A DNA stretch of 64,000 nucleotides from Oscillospiraceae bacterium (GCA_017406005.1 JAFQZI010000091.1:1-64000); one strand, 5' to 3'. Counted from the first letter of the stretch, positions 54,686-63,413 are shown. The notes: a model not told the origin generated them from the letters alone. Numbers and translations are program-made.

Positions 54686-56312
54686 AGCAGTAAAAAAATA
54701 CTGGGCCCTCGCCCTTGTCTTTGTGAGCATCCTTGGTGTCTGCCTTCTGTTCTGTATTCGCAAGCAAGGGCTGTTTATCGACGAGATCTATACCTACGGG
54801 CTGTCCAACAGTTACAATGCTCCTTACCTCACGGACGTCAAAGGCGGAAATCTCATCGACAAAACCGTCACGCGGGCTGAGGTGGAAACCTATCTCTCCG
54901 CAGGAGAAGACGACGCCTTCCGTTTCAACTCTGTTTATCACAATCTGGAACGGGACGTGCATCCTCCCCTCTATTACTGGATCTTCCATTTTGTGTCTTC
55001 CCTTTTCCGCGGAAGCAGCTCCAAATGGATCGGGCTGGGAATCAACGCGGTAGTGTTCCTGCTGACCTGCATTGCTTTCTGCGCCCTGTCGATAGAACTG
55101 TACCGGAGCCTTGATATTGCAGCCTGCGTCACGGCTCTGTACGGCATGAGCGTTCTCGGGCTTTCCACCGTGATGATGATCCGCATGTACATGCTGCTCA
55201 CCCTGTTTACCGTCCTTCTGGCTCTCGTTGTCGCCCGTCTGATGCACGCTCCGGAAAAGCGCCGGTATTACATCCTGCTGCTTTTAACCGTTTTCGGCGG
55301 GATGATGACACAGTATTATTTCGTGTTCTATGCCTTTTTCCTCTGTGCTGCCTATGATATTTACGCCCTGATTCGGAAACGGTACCGCAGTTTTTTGTGG
55401 TTTTCTCTGTGTGCACTGGCCGGCGTCGGTCTCATGGTCTGCGTTTTCCCGGCAAGCCTGCAGCAGGTGTTCCTGGGCAACGGGCAGGCTGTCGGCGGGA
55501 CGAGCGTGCTCGACGCCCTGAAAGAGACCGCCACCTACGGCGAGCGCCTGAGCAGCTTCGGGGAAAAAGTGAAGCTCATGCTTCGGGGCATGCGCTGGGC
55601 TGCAGCCGGTGCCGCTGTGTGCCTTCTGCTCAGCCTGAGAAAGCTACCTGAAGCAATCCGGAACAGGCGGATCCCTTTTGATGCCCTGGTGATCCTGCTT
55701 CCGCTGCCCTGCGCTTATCTGCTGAGCGTGCTGATTGCTCCGCTTCAGGCGCAGGAGCTGCGATATATCTACAACCTCACTCCGATCGCCGCACTGGGCA
55801 TAGGGTTCCTGCTCTGTGTTCCGGAGCAGAGCCTTCAGGGAAACCGGTACGGTTATGCAATAAAGAAAGCGTTCGTTCTGCTGGTTTTTGCTGCGGCACT
55901 CCTGAGCGCAAAGGCAAAGCCGCCCGCCACCCTGTTTACCGAACAGGCAGCCTACAGGGAGCTGGCGCAGGCCAATGCGGACCGAAAATGTGTCTACATT
56001 GCGGACGGGCCGCGTGCCTTCGGCCCGATCACACAGGATTTGCTGGAGCTCAAATGCTTCCGGGATTTCTTTGTTACGAACGACACGGCATCCCCTGCTC
56101 TGAAAGAGTATCTCGGAGATGCGGACAGTGCCGTTGTGTACATCAGCACAAATGACTACTGGACAGACGGATACGGATTTGATCCGGAAGCCGTGCTCCG
56201 ATCCTTCGGGGAGGACACCGGGCTCACCGAGAGCGAAGTCCTCTATCTCTATGATTTTGAAGGACAGGGCGGACTTTCGGAAACCTATCTGATGAAAGGG
56301 ATGAAACCATGA
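54678..56312 (+). CDS. Membrane glycosyltransferase, GT39/ArnT-like
   Basis: 544 residues with about 10-12 helices. The first outer loop has LFIDEIYTYGLSNSYNAPY, where the Asp-Glu pair resembles the catalytic DE of GT-C enzymes, followed by RDVHPPLYYWIFHFVSSLF, the usual GT39-like continuation. GT-C enzymes move a sugar from a polyprenyl phosphate to an acceptor outside the membrane. The TTG start (54678) has GGGGAG nine bases upstream and overlaps lgt. Together with the GtrB- and GtrA-like genes that follow it forms a three-component glycosylation set. Confidence 0.82.
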   Translation: MNEAVKKYWALALVFVSILGVCLLFCIRKQGLFIDEIYTYGLSNSYNAPYLTDVKGGNLIDKTVTRAEVETYLSAGEDDAFRFNSVYHNLERDVHPPLYYWIFHFVSSLFRGSSSKWIGLGINAVVFLLTCIAFCALSIELYRSLDIAACVTALYGMSVLGLSTVMMIRMYMLLTLFTVLLALVVARLMHAPEKRRYYILLLLTVFGGMMTQYYFVFYAFFLCAAYDIYALIRKRYRSFLWFSLCALAGVGLMVCVFPASLQQVFLGNGQAVGGTSVLDALKETATYGERLSSFGEKVKLMLRGMRWAAAGAAVCLLLSLRKLPEAIRNRRIPFDALVILLPLPCAYLLSVLIAPLQAQELRYIYNLTPIAALGIGFLLCVPEQSLQGNRYGYAIKKAFVLLVFAAALLSAKAKPPATLFTEQAAYRELAQANADRKCVYIADGPRAFGPITQDLLELKCFRDFFVTNDTASPALKEYLGDADSAVVYISTNDYWTDGYGFDPEAVLRSFGEDTGLTESEVLYLYDFEGQGGLSETYLMKGMKP

Positions 56313-57232
56313 TTTCTGTTATACTCCCTGCTTTTAACGAAGAACAGATGATTGCCAAAGCGTCGGAAACTCTGGCCGGAATTCTGCAGTCAGCGAATAT
56401 CCCGTATGAGCTTCTCTTTGTGGACGACGGCTCCACTGACGGGACCTGGGCTGCCATCCGGAAAGCTTCCGAAGACGATCCCCGGATCCGCGGGCTGCAT
56501 TTCAGCAGGAATTTCGGAAAGGAATCCGCCATGTTTGCCGGTCTGGAGAAGGCAAAAGGCGACTGCTGCGTTGTCATGGACTGCGACCTTCAGCATCCTC
56601 CCGAAAAGATCGTGGAAATGGTGCGCCTCTGGGAAGAGGGCTATGAAGTTGTGGAAGGGGTCAAAGAAGACCGCGGCACGGAAACCGCTGCCCATCGCTT
56701 TGCCTCAAATTCCTTCTATGCTCTGATCAGCAAAGCTATCGGGATGGACATGTCCTCCTCGTCCGACTTCAAGCTGCTGGACCGCAAGGTCGTCGACACG
56801 CTGAACAGGATGCCGGAACGCAACGTCTTCTTCCGGGCACTCTCCTACTGGGTCGGTTTCCGGAAGGCCGAAGTGAAGTATTCCGTGCAGGAGCGCACCG
56901 CCGGCGAAAGCAAATGGTCCACGCGATCGCTGATCCGGTACGCCATCAAGAATATCACCTCCTTCTCCTCTGCTCCGCTTCACTGTATCACGCTGATGGG
57001 GGCATTCATGCTGATCATCTCGATCATCTTCACCGTCATTTCCCTGGTGCAGAAAATCAACGGGACCGCAGCGGAAGGCTTTACGACCGTCATCATTCTC
57101 CTGCTGGTTACCGGCAGCCTGATCATGCTGAGCCTCGGGGTGATCGGCTATTACATCTCCAAGATGTATGAGGAGCTGAAGGGGCGGCCCAGATATATCA
57201 TTTCGGAAGAATGCGGGGAAAACCATGATTGA
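56309..57232 (+). CDS. GtrB-like polyprenyl-phosphate glycosyltransferase (GT2)
   Basis: 307 residues. GT2 domain starts ISVILPAFNEE, nucleotide-binding LLFVDDGSTDGTW, metal site VMDCDLQHPP, and the RFASNSFYALISKAIG segment of the DPM1/GtrB group. Two C-terminal membrane helices (LMGAFMLIISIIFTVISLV; VIILLLVTGSLIMLSLGVIGYYI) identify GtrB-type enzymes, which attach a sugar to undecaprenyl phosphate. Overlaps both neighbours. Confidence 0.92.
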   Translation: MISVILPAFNEEQMIAKASETLAGILQSANIPYELLFVDDGSTDGTWAAIRKASEDDPRIRGLHFSRNFGKESAMFAGLEKAKGDCCVVMDCDLQHPPEKIVEMVRLWEEGYEVVEGVKEDRGTETAAHRFASNSFYALISKAIGMDMSSSSDFKLLDRKVVDTLNRMPERNVFFRALSYWVGFRKAEVKYSVQERTAGESKWSTRSLIRYAIKNITSFSSAPLHCITLMGAFMLIISIIFTVISLVQKINGTAAEGFTTVIILLLVTGSLIMLSLGVIGYYISKMYEELKGRPRYIISEECGENHD

Positions 57233-57659
57233 AACAATAAAAAAACTCCTTGTAAAATACAGGGAGTTAATCGTGTATGTCATTGTCGGCGGGATCACCA
57301 CCGTCATCAACTGGGGAGTAAGCTTTTTGCTGGATGCTTTTGTCTTTGACTCGTCCGTCCCGCTGCAAAACACCATCATCAATGTGATCGCATGGTTTGT
57401 GGCAGTCGTAGCATCGTTCCCCATGAACAGAAAATGGGTATTTCAAAGCAAAAATCCAAACTGGGTCGGTGAATTTTTCGGATTTACAGCCTCAAGACTC
57501 ACTACTTTGGGAATAGAAGAACTGGTCATGCTGCTCTGCGTCAACGTATTCGGAATTCCTTTCCGTATTTCGAAAGTATTTATCGCCTCCGTGATCGTCA
57601 TTATTCTGAATTACGTTTTCAGCAAAATCCTCGTTTTCCGAAAAGGCCAGTCTCAATAA
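57225..57659 (+). CDS. GtrA-family flippase-like protein
   Basis: 144 residues, four helices. FIVYVIVGGITTVINWG-type opening (here IVYVIVGGITTVINWG), FPMNRKWVFQSKN between helices 2 and 3, and a closing NYVFSKILVFRK are GtrA signatures. Thought to flip the sugar-lipid made by GtrB. Its end overlaps the convergent glycosidase gene by seven bases. Confidence 0.93.
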   Translation: MIETIKKLLVKYRELIVYVIVGGITTVINWGVSFLLDAFVFDSSVPLQNTIINVIAWFVAVVASFPMNRKWVFQSKNPNWVGEFFGFTASRLTTLGIEELVMLLCVNVFGIPFRISKVFIASVIVIILNYVFSKILVFRKGQSQ

Positions 57660-58957
57660 AAATTCATGGATTCCGCATACAGCTTTCCGTTCTGTCTCAC
57701 GATGGAGAGCTGTATGTTTTTTTCTTCCACAGCGGTTCTCCTGGCAACACTTTCGGTCTGATACGTGTACCCGGTGAGATAATGCCCGTCGGAAAGCTCC
57801 GTGCAGAAATCCTCCTCTACGGAGAGAACCGAAACCGAACGGACAAAAGCATAGCCAAAACTCCCGAACGCTCCGTACAGGCGGTGCACCAGTTCACCGT
57901 TCGGAACCGCGAGATCGCGCAGGCGGTAATAATGGATGTTGCTCATTGCGCCGGCGTCCGCGGAGAAGTTAACATAATGCTCTATGTACTGGCTTGCAAA
58001 CTCCTTCAGTTCCGCCTTTACCTCTGCGGTGCAGTTGTCTTCAAACGAAGCTGTATCGGGGGCGAGTGCTTCCATCTCCTGACGGGTCATCCCCGTCCGT
58101 TCCTCATCCGAAATCTCGGGAACCGTATAACTGGGATTCTGCTCGAGCACAACGAAGCTTGTCGGGATCGGACGGACGTCAAACGTGCCCGCCGGGTTGT
58201 TGATATATCCCCCGTCCAGCCACATCATGGAGGAATTCCCGCCGTCCAGATTCGTGGCATTGACAGCGCCGAAGCGCAGCATGATCTCCGTTTCATCGGC
58301 AAAGGAAGCGCCGAGGCTGTTCGGCTGCCGCCCGTCAAAGACGAGAAGTAGGATCGCTCCGTCACTGCGCTGGCCGATTGCCGTGCGGGGGTTGAGCGTG
58401 TCGATCCAGTAGGAAAAAGCACTGGTGGAGGGATCCACAGGCTCTCCGTCCATCACTAAAAGAGGCCCGTATCCGGTACCTTCCTTGATATGATTCTGTG
58501 TCAGTTCCTCCACATGCTGAAAGCCGAGACGGAGCTTCCCGTCGTAGTCGATCCCGGCAAATCCTTCGCCGACACCCGTCCAGCCGTTATAGATGACACC
58601 ATCACTGACGATCGCATGCTCCGGGACGCTTCCGTTTCCGGTTCCGCCCTCATCGGCAAACCCGCCGCCGTTGATCCCGGCAACTGCGTGGAACTGCTGC
58701 ACATACTCCGCCACCGTGTATCCCTTGGAAAACAGCCTGTCCGGCCGGCAGCCGAGCACCACTCTCGTCGGGTCCAGCACGATGAGCATATAGGCTGTGC
58801 AGGTCTCCCAGGGAACGGTCACAAGAATCAGCCCGTCACCGTCATCGTCCGTATATCCCCATGCATCGGTATACGGCTCTGCCGATGCCGTTGCGGAGAC
58901 AGCGCTGCAAAGGAAAGTCGCAATGCACAGCAACGCGGCAAGGAACTTCCTCATCAT
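57653..58957 (-). CDS. Secreted phosphodiester glycosidase (NAGPA domain)
   Basis: 434 residues. Signal peptide (MMRKFLAALLCIATFLCSAVSATASA), then the PF09992-type domain: AGINGGGFADEGG, DGVIYNGWTG, GYGPLLVMDGEPV, NPRTAIGQRSDGAILLLVFDGRQ and the catalytic-site block NATNLDGGNSSMMWLDGGYINNPAG. Such enzymes remove terminal sugars linked by phosphodiester bonds, for example on wall teichoic acids or exopolysaccharide. A C-terminal extension of about 150 residues (NTF2-like, SIVRQNGKLY) may bind ligand. It faces the GtrA/GtrB set, so it may trim the glycan that set makes. Confidence 0.88.
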   Translation of the reverse strand: MMRKFLAALLCIATFLCSAVSATASAEPYTDAWGYTDDDGDGLILVTVPWETCTAYMLIVLDPTRVVLGCRPDRLFSKGYTVAEYVQQFHAVAGINGGGFADEGGTGNGSVPEHAIVSDGVIYNGWTGVGEGFAGIDYDGKLRLGFQHVEELTQNHIKEGTGYGPLLVMDGEPVDPSTSAFSYWIDTLNPRTAIGQRSDGAILLLVFDGRQPNSLGASFADETEIMLRFGAVNATNLDGGNSSMMWLDGGYINNPAGTFDVRPIPTSFVVLEQNPSYTVPEISDEERTGMTRQEMEALAPDTASFEDNCTAEVKAELKEFASQYIEHYVNFSADAGAMSNIHYYRLRDLAVPNGELVHRLYGAFGSFGYAFVRSVSVLSVEEDFCTELSDGHYLTGYTYQTESVARRTAVEEKNIQLSIVRQNGKLYAESMNFY

Positions 58958-59787
58958 GGCCTCTCTCCTGCCTGCTCATGCCGTTCCTCCGGTCTGCCCT
59001 CCGGAACACGGCGCGGAACAAGCGCTACATCACTGCCGATCAGGATTTTGGTAAGCCAGATAAAAAACAGCATAACGAGGATCGGAATCAGGCAGGACGT
59101 AACCAGCATGACCGCGAGCGCATTGACAAAATTATTCAGCACTCTTTTGATACTATCCCCGGTGCCGGATACTGTCTCTTTCACTCCGGAAATGAACCCA
59201 CGGATCCCGCCGCTTTCTTCCGTTTCCGCTTCCTCTTCCCCGTCCGCCGGAATCTGGTCTGTCGTCTGGATGGCGGCGTTAATGGTTGACTGAATGGATG
59301 CGCTATATGTTTCGTCGATCATGTCCGAAACACGGACACTCGCGGGAATCACCAGCGCAACGGCAAGCCCGAAAACCGTCAGCTTCCAGGCAACACGCCG
59401 GATCATTTCTTTCCTGGCGAAAACGTTCACCGCAAGGAGAATGCATGCAGCGGGAATCAGGATCATAAAAGCCGCATAACCGGTAATGGTGGTCAGATAT
59501 TTTTCCAGATAGATTGCACTGATCACAATGAGGAAATAGGAACTCAGTTCCGCAAGCTTGTCGGCAATCGGTGTGGCCGTGTCACCCGGCAGCAGGGTAA
59601 TCGCTGCTGAAGCCGCTGCGGAAGCTGCTGTCAGCTCGAGCACGGTGCCTGTTTTCTCATCGAGCGAAGCAATCGTGGAAGCATGAAACTGAGGGGAAGC
59701 AGCGTAGCCGGCAATCACAAAGACAGACGCAGCTGCCACCAGAAGCGGAATCACTGTTCTGAGAACTTTGGAAAGCGTCTTATTCAT
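58954..59787 (-). CDS. Polytopic membrane protein, hypothetical
   Basis: 277 residues with about five helices. An N-terminal helix (IPLLVAAASVFVIAGYAAS) is followed by a loop with LLPGDTATPIADKLAELSSYFL, a helix pair, an extracytoplasmic region ending in an acidic GEEEAETEE stretch, and a last helix (LIPILVMLFFIWLTKILIG). The stop overlaps the start of the glycosidase gene, so they are coupled. The family occurs in Clostridia without a known role. Confidence 0.72.
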   Translation of the reverse strand: MNKTLSKVLRTVIPLLVAAASVFVIAGYAASPQFHASTIASLDEKTGTVLELTAASAAASAAITLLPGDTATPIADKLAELSSYFLIVISAIYLEKYLTTITGYAAFMILIPAACILLAVNVFARKEMIRRVAWKLTVFGLAVALVIPASVRVSDMIDETYSASIQSTINAAIQTTDQIPADGEEEAETEESGGIRGFISGVKETVSGTGDSIKRVLNNFVNALAVMLVTSCLIPILVMLFFIWLTKILIGSDVALVPRRVPEGRPEERHEQAGERP

Positions 59788-59823
59788 ATCCTTGTTTTCC
59801 TTTCTCTTTCATCAATTGCAGAA

Positions 59824-59854
59824 AAGAACCGATCTCTCTGTCTGACCGGTTCTT
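59824..59854. terminator. Terminator between surface-protein and membrane-protein genes
   Basis: Stem AAGAACCG/CGGTTCTT with a T6 tract on the plus strand and TTTT on the minus strand. It lies 47 bases past the surface-protein stop. Confidence 0.75.
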
Positions 59855-59900
59855 TTTTACTATCTTTTCAACAAAGAAGATGGAGTTACCTCAAAGGCCT

Positions 59901-61334
59901 TTATTTTTTCTTCTTTACGAACACCAGTACACCGAGGCACACTGCCGAGCACATCCCGAGCGCCAGCCAGAGACCGATGTTGGAGTCATCCCCCGTTTTA
60001 GGCCTTGTATAGACCGATTCAAAGCGGACGGCAAGCGTCTGGTTGCGGTTCTGCATCATGTCATAGTTCACGGTAAAGCCGTATCCCGGATACTCCCTGT
60101 AACGCCCTGCCAGCAGAACGCTGTATACATAGTTGCCGCTCGCCGGATAAAAACCGAAGGTCAGGGATTCGCCCGGCCGGATCGTAAAGTTTTCTCCGTT
60201 ATAGACATAGCGCCCGTTGACCTGGATGGCCCCGCTGCCCGAGTAACCCACGGTAAGAACCAGCGGCCCTTTGATCGGCTCCCAGTAGGGATAAACCGTG
60301 ATATTCTCATACAGCATCGGCATCGGTGCATTCAAAGCTGCATTGAATTCTTTCCCGTAAGGATCCCAGGACCATCCGGCATGGATGTAGCCCGGCCGTG
60401 TGAACGTCGTCCCTCTCAGCCAGCCGATGCCCGGGTAGGCGGTATCCTGCACCGCCGGCTCCGCCCCGTATACCCCGGGATGATAGGTGATTTTAAACTC
60501 CTTATAAGGATACGGTCCGGGATCCGGCGCGGGTCCTGGTCCGGGACCGGGATCGGGATCTACAGGAGCAGGCCCCGGACTGCCGGCCGGAACAAACTTC
60601 GCTACCAGTACTCTATCCCGGTCAATATCAAAGATCTCATCAGCCGTCGTGCTGATCTTAGATCCGCCTTCATACCACCCGTCAAACTGATACCCCGTCA
60701 CCGGCTGCGCTTTAATAGGAAATACTGTACCATCATAGGTTACAGTTTGTGTCAAGGAGCTCGCCGAATTAACATACCCGCTCCCTGCAGGATCTACAGA
60801 AGCTGAGATAATATGATCCTGACCTTTGAAATGAGCAACTGCCATAACATTTTGTTTAATCGTCAAATTCTGTGAGGCTGGGTTTGCGGGAACATTTCCT
60901 GTCCAACCTACAAAGTCATAGCCCGGGTTTGGAACAGCTGATATTGTAGTTGTATCATTATAATGAAAGGAGCCTCCTCCGGAGACAGAACCGGCTCCAG
61001 CAGGATCCGCACTTACCTGCACAGTGTAATCAGAGGCTATAAACATAGCAGTTACATAGCGATCTTTATCTGTTGTAAAGGCTATGGAACCAGACGGGCC
61101 GGGATAGAAACTATCTTCTGTCTGCCATCCCAGGAATTCGTACCCCAGGTTAGCGGTAGCATCATATGGCTGATCATTTGAGTCTGAATAATGCTTAGCA
61201 GGATCTGAGGGGGTTATATTCCCTGCAGCTGCACTGGGCGAAATCGAAACATAAACCGTCCCATCTGCAAAAGCAGAAACGCAAAGACTCGTAAACAGCA
61301 AAACCACGATGATTATTGACAATATCTTCTTCAT
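59901..61334 (-). CDS. Wall-anchored surface protein with InlB-type repeats and LPxTG-like motif
   Basis: 477 residues from the ATG at 61332-61334 (GAGGAGG 8 bases upstream). Sec signal (MKKILSIIIVVLLFTSLCVSAFA). Two to three repeats of about 70 residues of the bacterial GW-F/InlB B-repeat kind follow, for example VSADPAGAGSVSGGG...GYDFVGWTGNV and VDPAGSGYVNSASS...GYQFDGWYEGG. Next come a Pro-rich linker (GSPGPAPVDPDPGPGPG), a C-terminal domain (TRPGYIHAGWSWDPYGKEF) and a sortase-type tail RPKTG-hydrophobic-KKKK. The sorting signal has Arg in place of Leu (RPKTG). Probably an adhesin or surface-exposed binding protein. Confidence 0.87.
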   Translation of the reverse strand: MKKILSIIIVVLLFTSLCVSAFADGTVYVSISPSAAAGNITPSDPAKHYSDSNDQPYDATANLGYEFLGWQTEDSFYPGPSGSIAFTTDKDRYVTAMFIASDYTVQVSADPAGAGSVSGGGSFHYNDTTTISAVPNPGYDFVGWTGNVPANPASQNLTIKQNVMAVAHFKGQDHIISASVDPAGSGYVNSASSLTQTVTYDGTVFPIKAQPVTGYQFDGWYEGGSKISTTADEIFDIDRDRVLVAKFVPAGSPGPAPVDPDPGPGPGPAPDPGPYPYKEFKITYHPGVYGAEPAVQDTAYPGIGWLRGTTFTRPGYIHAGWSWDPYGKEFNAALNAPMPMLYENITVYPYWEPIKGPLVLTVGYSGSGAIQVNGRYVYNGENFTIRPGESLTFGFYPASGNYVYSVLLAGRYREYPGYGFTVNYDMMQNRNQTLAVRFESVYTRPKTGDDSNIGLWLALGMCSAVCLGVLVFVKKKK

Positions 61335-61377
61335 ATAGAGTGCCTCCTCTATAAGTAGGTCAACATAATACAGAGAC

Positions 61378-61406
61378 AGTATACATGATGTTTCTCTATT
61401 TTGCAA
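61378..61406 (-). promoter_or_regulatory. Promoter of the surface-protein gene
   Basis: Minus strand TTGCAA (61401-61406), 17-base spacer, TATACT (61378-61383), 44 bases before the start codon. Confidence 0.75.
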
Positions 61407-61444
61407 CAATTATTTTCGATTTTCTTACAAATTTATCACATCGG

Positions 61445-62357
61445 CTATTTGTCTGCCGCATACTGCCAGTGATACCCGCCGCTGGTAAGCTGCTTCCCGC
61501 CGCAGACCTTATGGATACCGACAAAACCGGTTGCCCTCTCTGCTGTCTGCTGGGAAGGATAATACTCGCCTGTCTCTACACAGATCACCGGTTTGGCATG
61601 GCTGTCAGACTCCACAAAGGCCCGGTTCCCCGGCCTGGACAGATATTCTTTCATCTGCCGGCTGATTTCCTCTCTCCTTTCCGGATGCTTTGCATAGATA
61701 CGCTTCTGGATTATGCTCTGCCTGCCGGCCAGTTCCGGATCCTCACTCGCCGCCCTGCGGGCAGAGGAGCACCTCCCCCGGAAATTCGGGTCCTGCCAGA
61801 GCTCTTTTGAGATTTCACTGAGCCTCACCTTAATGGTGGGGTCTTTTTCATAGGCAGCCCGCACACCGGCCGAAACACGCCCCCTGTAAGTCGGATCCGT
61901 TTCAAACAGATTGTTCACCGTTTCCCGGATTTTATCCTTCAGCTCCGGATGCTCGTCATACAGCCTGTTTTTCGCCTCGCTGGAGAGCTTTTTTGTAATA
62001 TCGCTCATGCGGGCGCCTTTGCCCAGGCCGCCCAGAAAGCGGTTGTACCCTTTAGCCGGATCAGAGCTGTCATAAAAGGCGATAAACCACTTTTCCAGTT
62101 TTTCAGCACCCTCTTTGATCAGATTCACAGAGGATTTCTTTCTTGAAATTCTCCCATCCGAATTCCTTAATTGCCCTGCGGATCGGCGTATCTCTGTAAT
62201 ATCCTCTGCCCCCGTTCCAGCGTTCTTCCACGGATTTCCCTGTACACCCGATATAAATCTTCCCCTCCGGATCCGTGAGCTTATATACCGTATAATGCGC
62301 CTCCGCCGGCGGCGAAGGTAATTCGTATTTATTCTGCTCTTTATTATCCTTACTCAT
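61445..62357 (-). pseudogene. GIY-YIG homing-type endonuclease, split by a frameshift
   Basis: The 5' part (62103-62357, 84 codons) is a GIY-YIG nuclease start: YTVYKLTDPEGKIYIGCTGKSVEERWNGGRGYY...AIKEFGWENFKKEIL, then it runs into a stop. The rest of the domain (NLIKEGAEKLEKWFIAFYDSSDPAKGYNRFLGG) continues in another frame that is open from about 62140 to 61445. It goes on with four NUMOD3-like repeats (KDPTIKVRLSEISKELWQDP and similar) and a C-terminal NUMOD1-like helix-turn-helix (PVICVETGEYYPSQQTAERATG...GGYHWQYA). The break lies at about 62115-62130 and fits loss of two bases or gain of one. It could be decay or a base-calling error. No intron or intein host is visible, so it was free-standing. 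Confidence 0.8.
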
Positions 62358-62392
62358 AATAACCTCTCCATGATGTTATTCAAAATAAATAG

Positions 62393-62440
62393 TGCGCGGA
62401 CGGAAACGTACCTACAAAGTACAATGTCTCCTTCCGCGCA
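62393..62440 (-). repeat. Palindromic repeat, copy F
   Basis: 48-bp core with perfect arms TGCGCGGA/TCCGCGCA and the family block GTACAATGTCTCCTTC on the plus strand, i.e. opposite orientation to copies A-C. The associated ACTTACCACGAAG motif follows at 62452-62464. Confidence 0.8.
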
Positions 62441-62489
62441 ATATGCACCGCACTTACCACGAAGATGTTCGCGGTTCCTAACCTCACCC

Positions 62490-62612
62490 ACCGTCGCTTT
62501 GCGACGGTCCCCCCTGTCTCCCTGCGGGTCGGTCACGCCACGGCTCTGGAATGCCACCGGCATTCCATTCACTCCCGTGGCGACACTTCGTTACCCGCCA
62601 GGGGAGGGTTAT
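62490..62612. repeat. Cluster of nested palindromes
   Basis: Within 120 bases lie ACCGTCGC-TTT-GCGACGGT (62490-62508) and GCCACGG/CCGTGGC (62537-62581), the latter enclosing the hairpin TGGAATGCC-ACC-GGCATTCCA (62547-62567). No open frame of note. It resembles REP/BIME-like intergenic palindromic units seen in gut Firmicutes; function unknown. Confidence 0.65.
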
Positions 62613-62689
62613 ATAAGGTAATGATTATAAAAAGGAACCGTTTTGCTCTCCAAGGCTTCCGCTGGCGCGGGTTATTACCAAAAAATATT

Positions 62690-62735
62690 GCTCGGAGCAG
62701 CGCACTCAATAGATGCACCATGTTTCCTTCCGAGC
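62690..62735 (-). repeat. Palindromic repeat, copy D
   Basis: 46-bp core with arms GCTCGGA/TCCGAGC; nearly the same sequence as copy E (about 5 differences). Block GCACCATGTTTCCTTC. Confidence 0.8.
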
Positions 62736-62820
62736 ATCCTAACGCGCGGGTAGCGTACGACGATCCTTGCCTCGCAATATGCTTCGCGCTTATCACTAGT
62801 TTTTCTCTCAGTTTTTCATC

Positions 62821-62849
62821 TTGACAAACAGATATATTATATTTATAAT
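62821..62849 (+). promoter_or_regulatory. Consensus promoter of the toxin-antitoxin locus
   Basis: TTGACA (62821-62826), 17-base spacer, TATAAT (62844-62849): a perfect vegetative promoter, 43 bases before the antitoxin ATG. This suggests strong expression held down by autoregulation. Confidence 0.88.
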
Positions 62850-62891
62850 AGGTGCGAAAGTAAGAATTTCTAACTAATATGGAGGTGCCTT

Positions 62892-63149
62892 ATGCTTGCT
62901 GAACTTCGGACAAAATCACAGATTACATTGCCAAAATCCATCGTTTCAAATCTTGGACTTACTGAAGGAGATCAGCTTGAGGTCTACGAAAAAGACGGAA
63001 CGATCTACATGACTCCTGTTGCCGTATATCCAAAAAGCACTATTTCTGAACTGCAAAAAGAGATATCAAAAATGAAGACTGATATCAAAAATGGTAAACA
63101 GCCTGTTTTTGATAACCTGGACAGTTTGTTTGATGCTTTGGAGAAATAG
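62892..63149 (+). CDS. AbrB/MazE-type antitoxin
   Basis: 85 residues. The N-terminal swapped-hairpin DNA-binding domain reads LAELRTKSQITLPKSIVSNLGLTEGDQLEVYEKDGTIYMTPV (SpoVT-AbrB fold). The C-terminus (SELQKEISKMKTDIKNGKQPVFDNLDSLFDALEK) is the toxin-wrapping tail. GGAGG six bases before the ATG. It is intact and followed one base later by the toxin frame, as in AbrB-RelE/ParE type II systems; binding to its own promoter is inferred. Confidence 0.9.
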   Translation: MLAELRTKSQITLPKSIVSNLGLTEGDQLEVYEKDGTIYMTPVAVYPKSTISELQKEISKMKTDIKNGKQPVFDNLDSLFDALEK

Positions 63150-63150
63150 C

Positions 63151-63413
63151 ATGTTCAAGATTACATTTACTGACCGTTTTCAAAAACACTATAAAAACCT
63201 GTCTGATACAGAAAAAAGCAGTTCAAATCAAAGCTTGCCGTGTTTACCGAAAATCCACTCCATCCTTCTCTCCGTACAAAAAGGATTCAGGGAACTGATG
63301 ATCTCTTTGAGTTCAGTGTAAACATGGATATCCGTGTTATCTGGTACTATGAGGATGATTCTCTTGTTGCTCTCATCGACATAGGACATCACGATATTCT
63401 CAGAAAGTACTGA
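63151..63413 (+). pseudogene. RelE/ParE-like toxin gene with a one-base frameshift in an A tract
   Basis: The ATG frame encodes MFKITFTDRFQKHYKNLSDTE and then goes out of frame at GAAAAAAG (63211-63218). One extra A, or a -1 ribosomal slip, restores KKQFKSKLAVFTENPLHPSLRTKRIQG-type sequence running on through LFEFSVNMDIRVIWYYEDD and LVALIDIGHHDILRKY to a TGA at 63411. That gives 87 residues, the size of RelE/ParE toxins, with the family RV-I-W-Y and D-I-G-H-H-D blocks. As read, the plain frame stops at 63321. This is a real loss of function, a slippery-site regulated gene, or a sequencing error. Confidence 0.85.
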
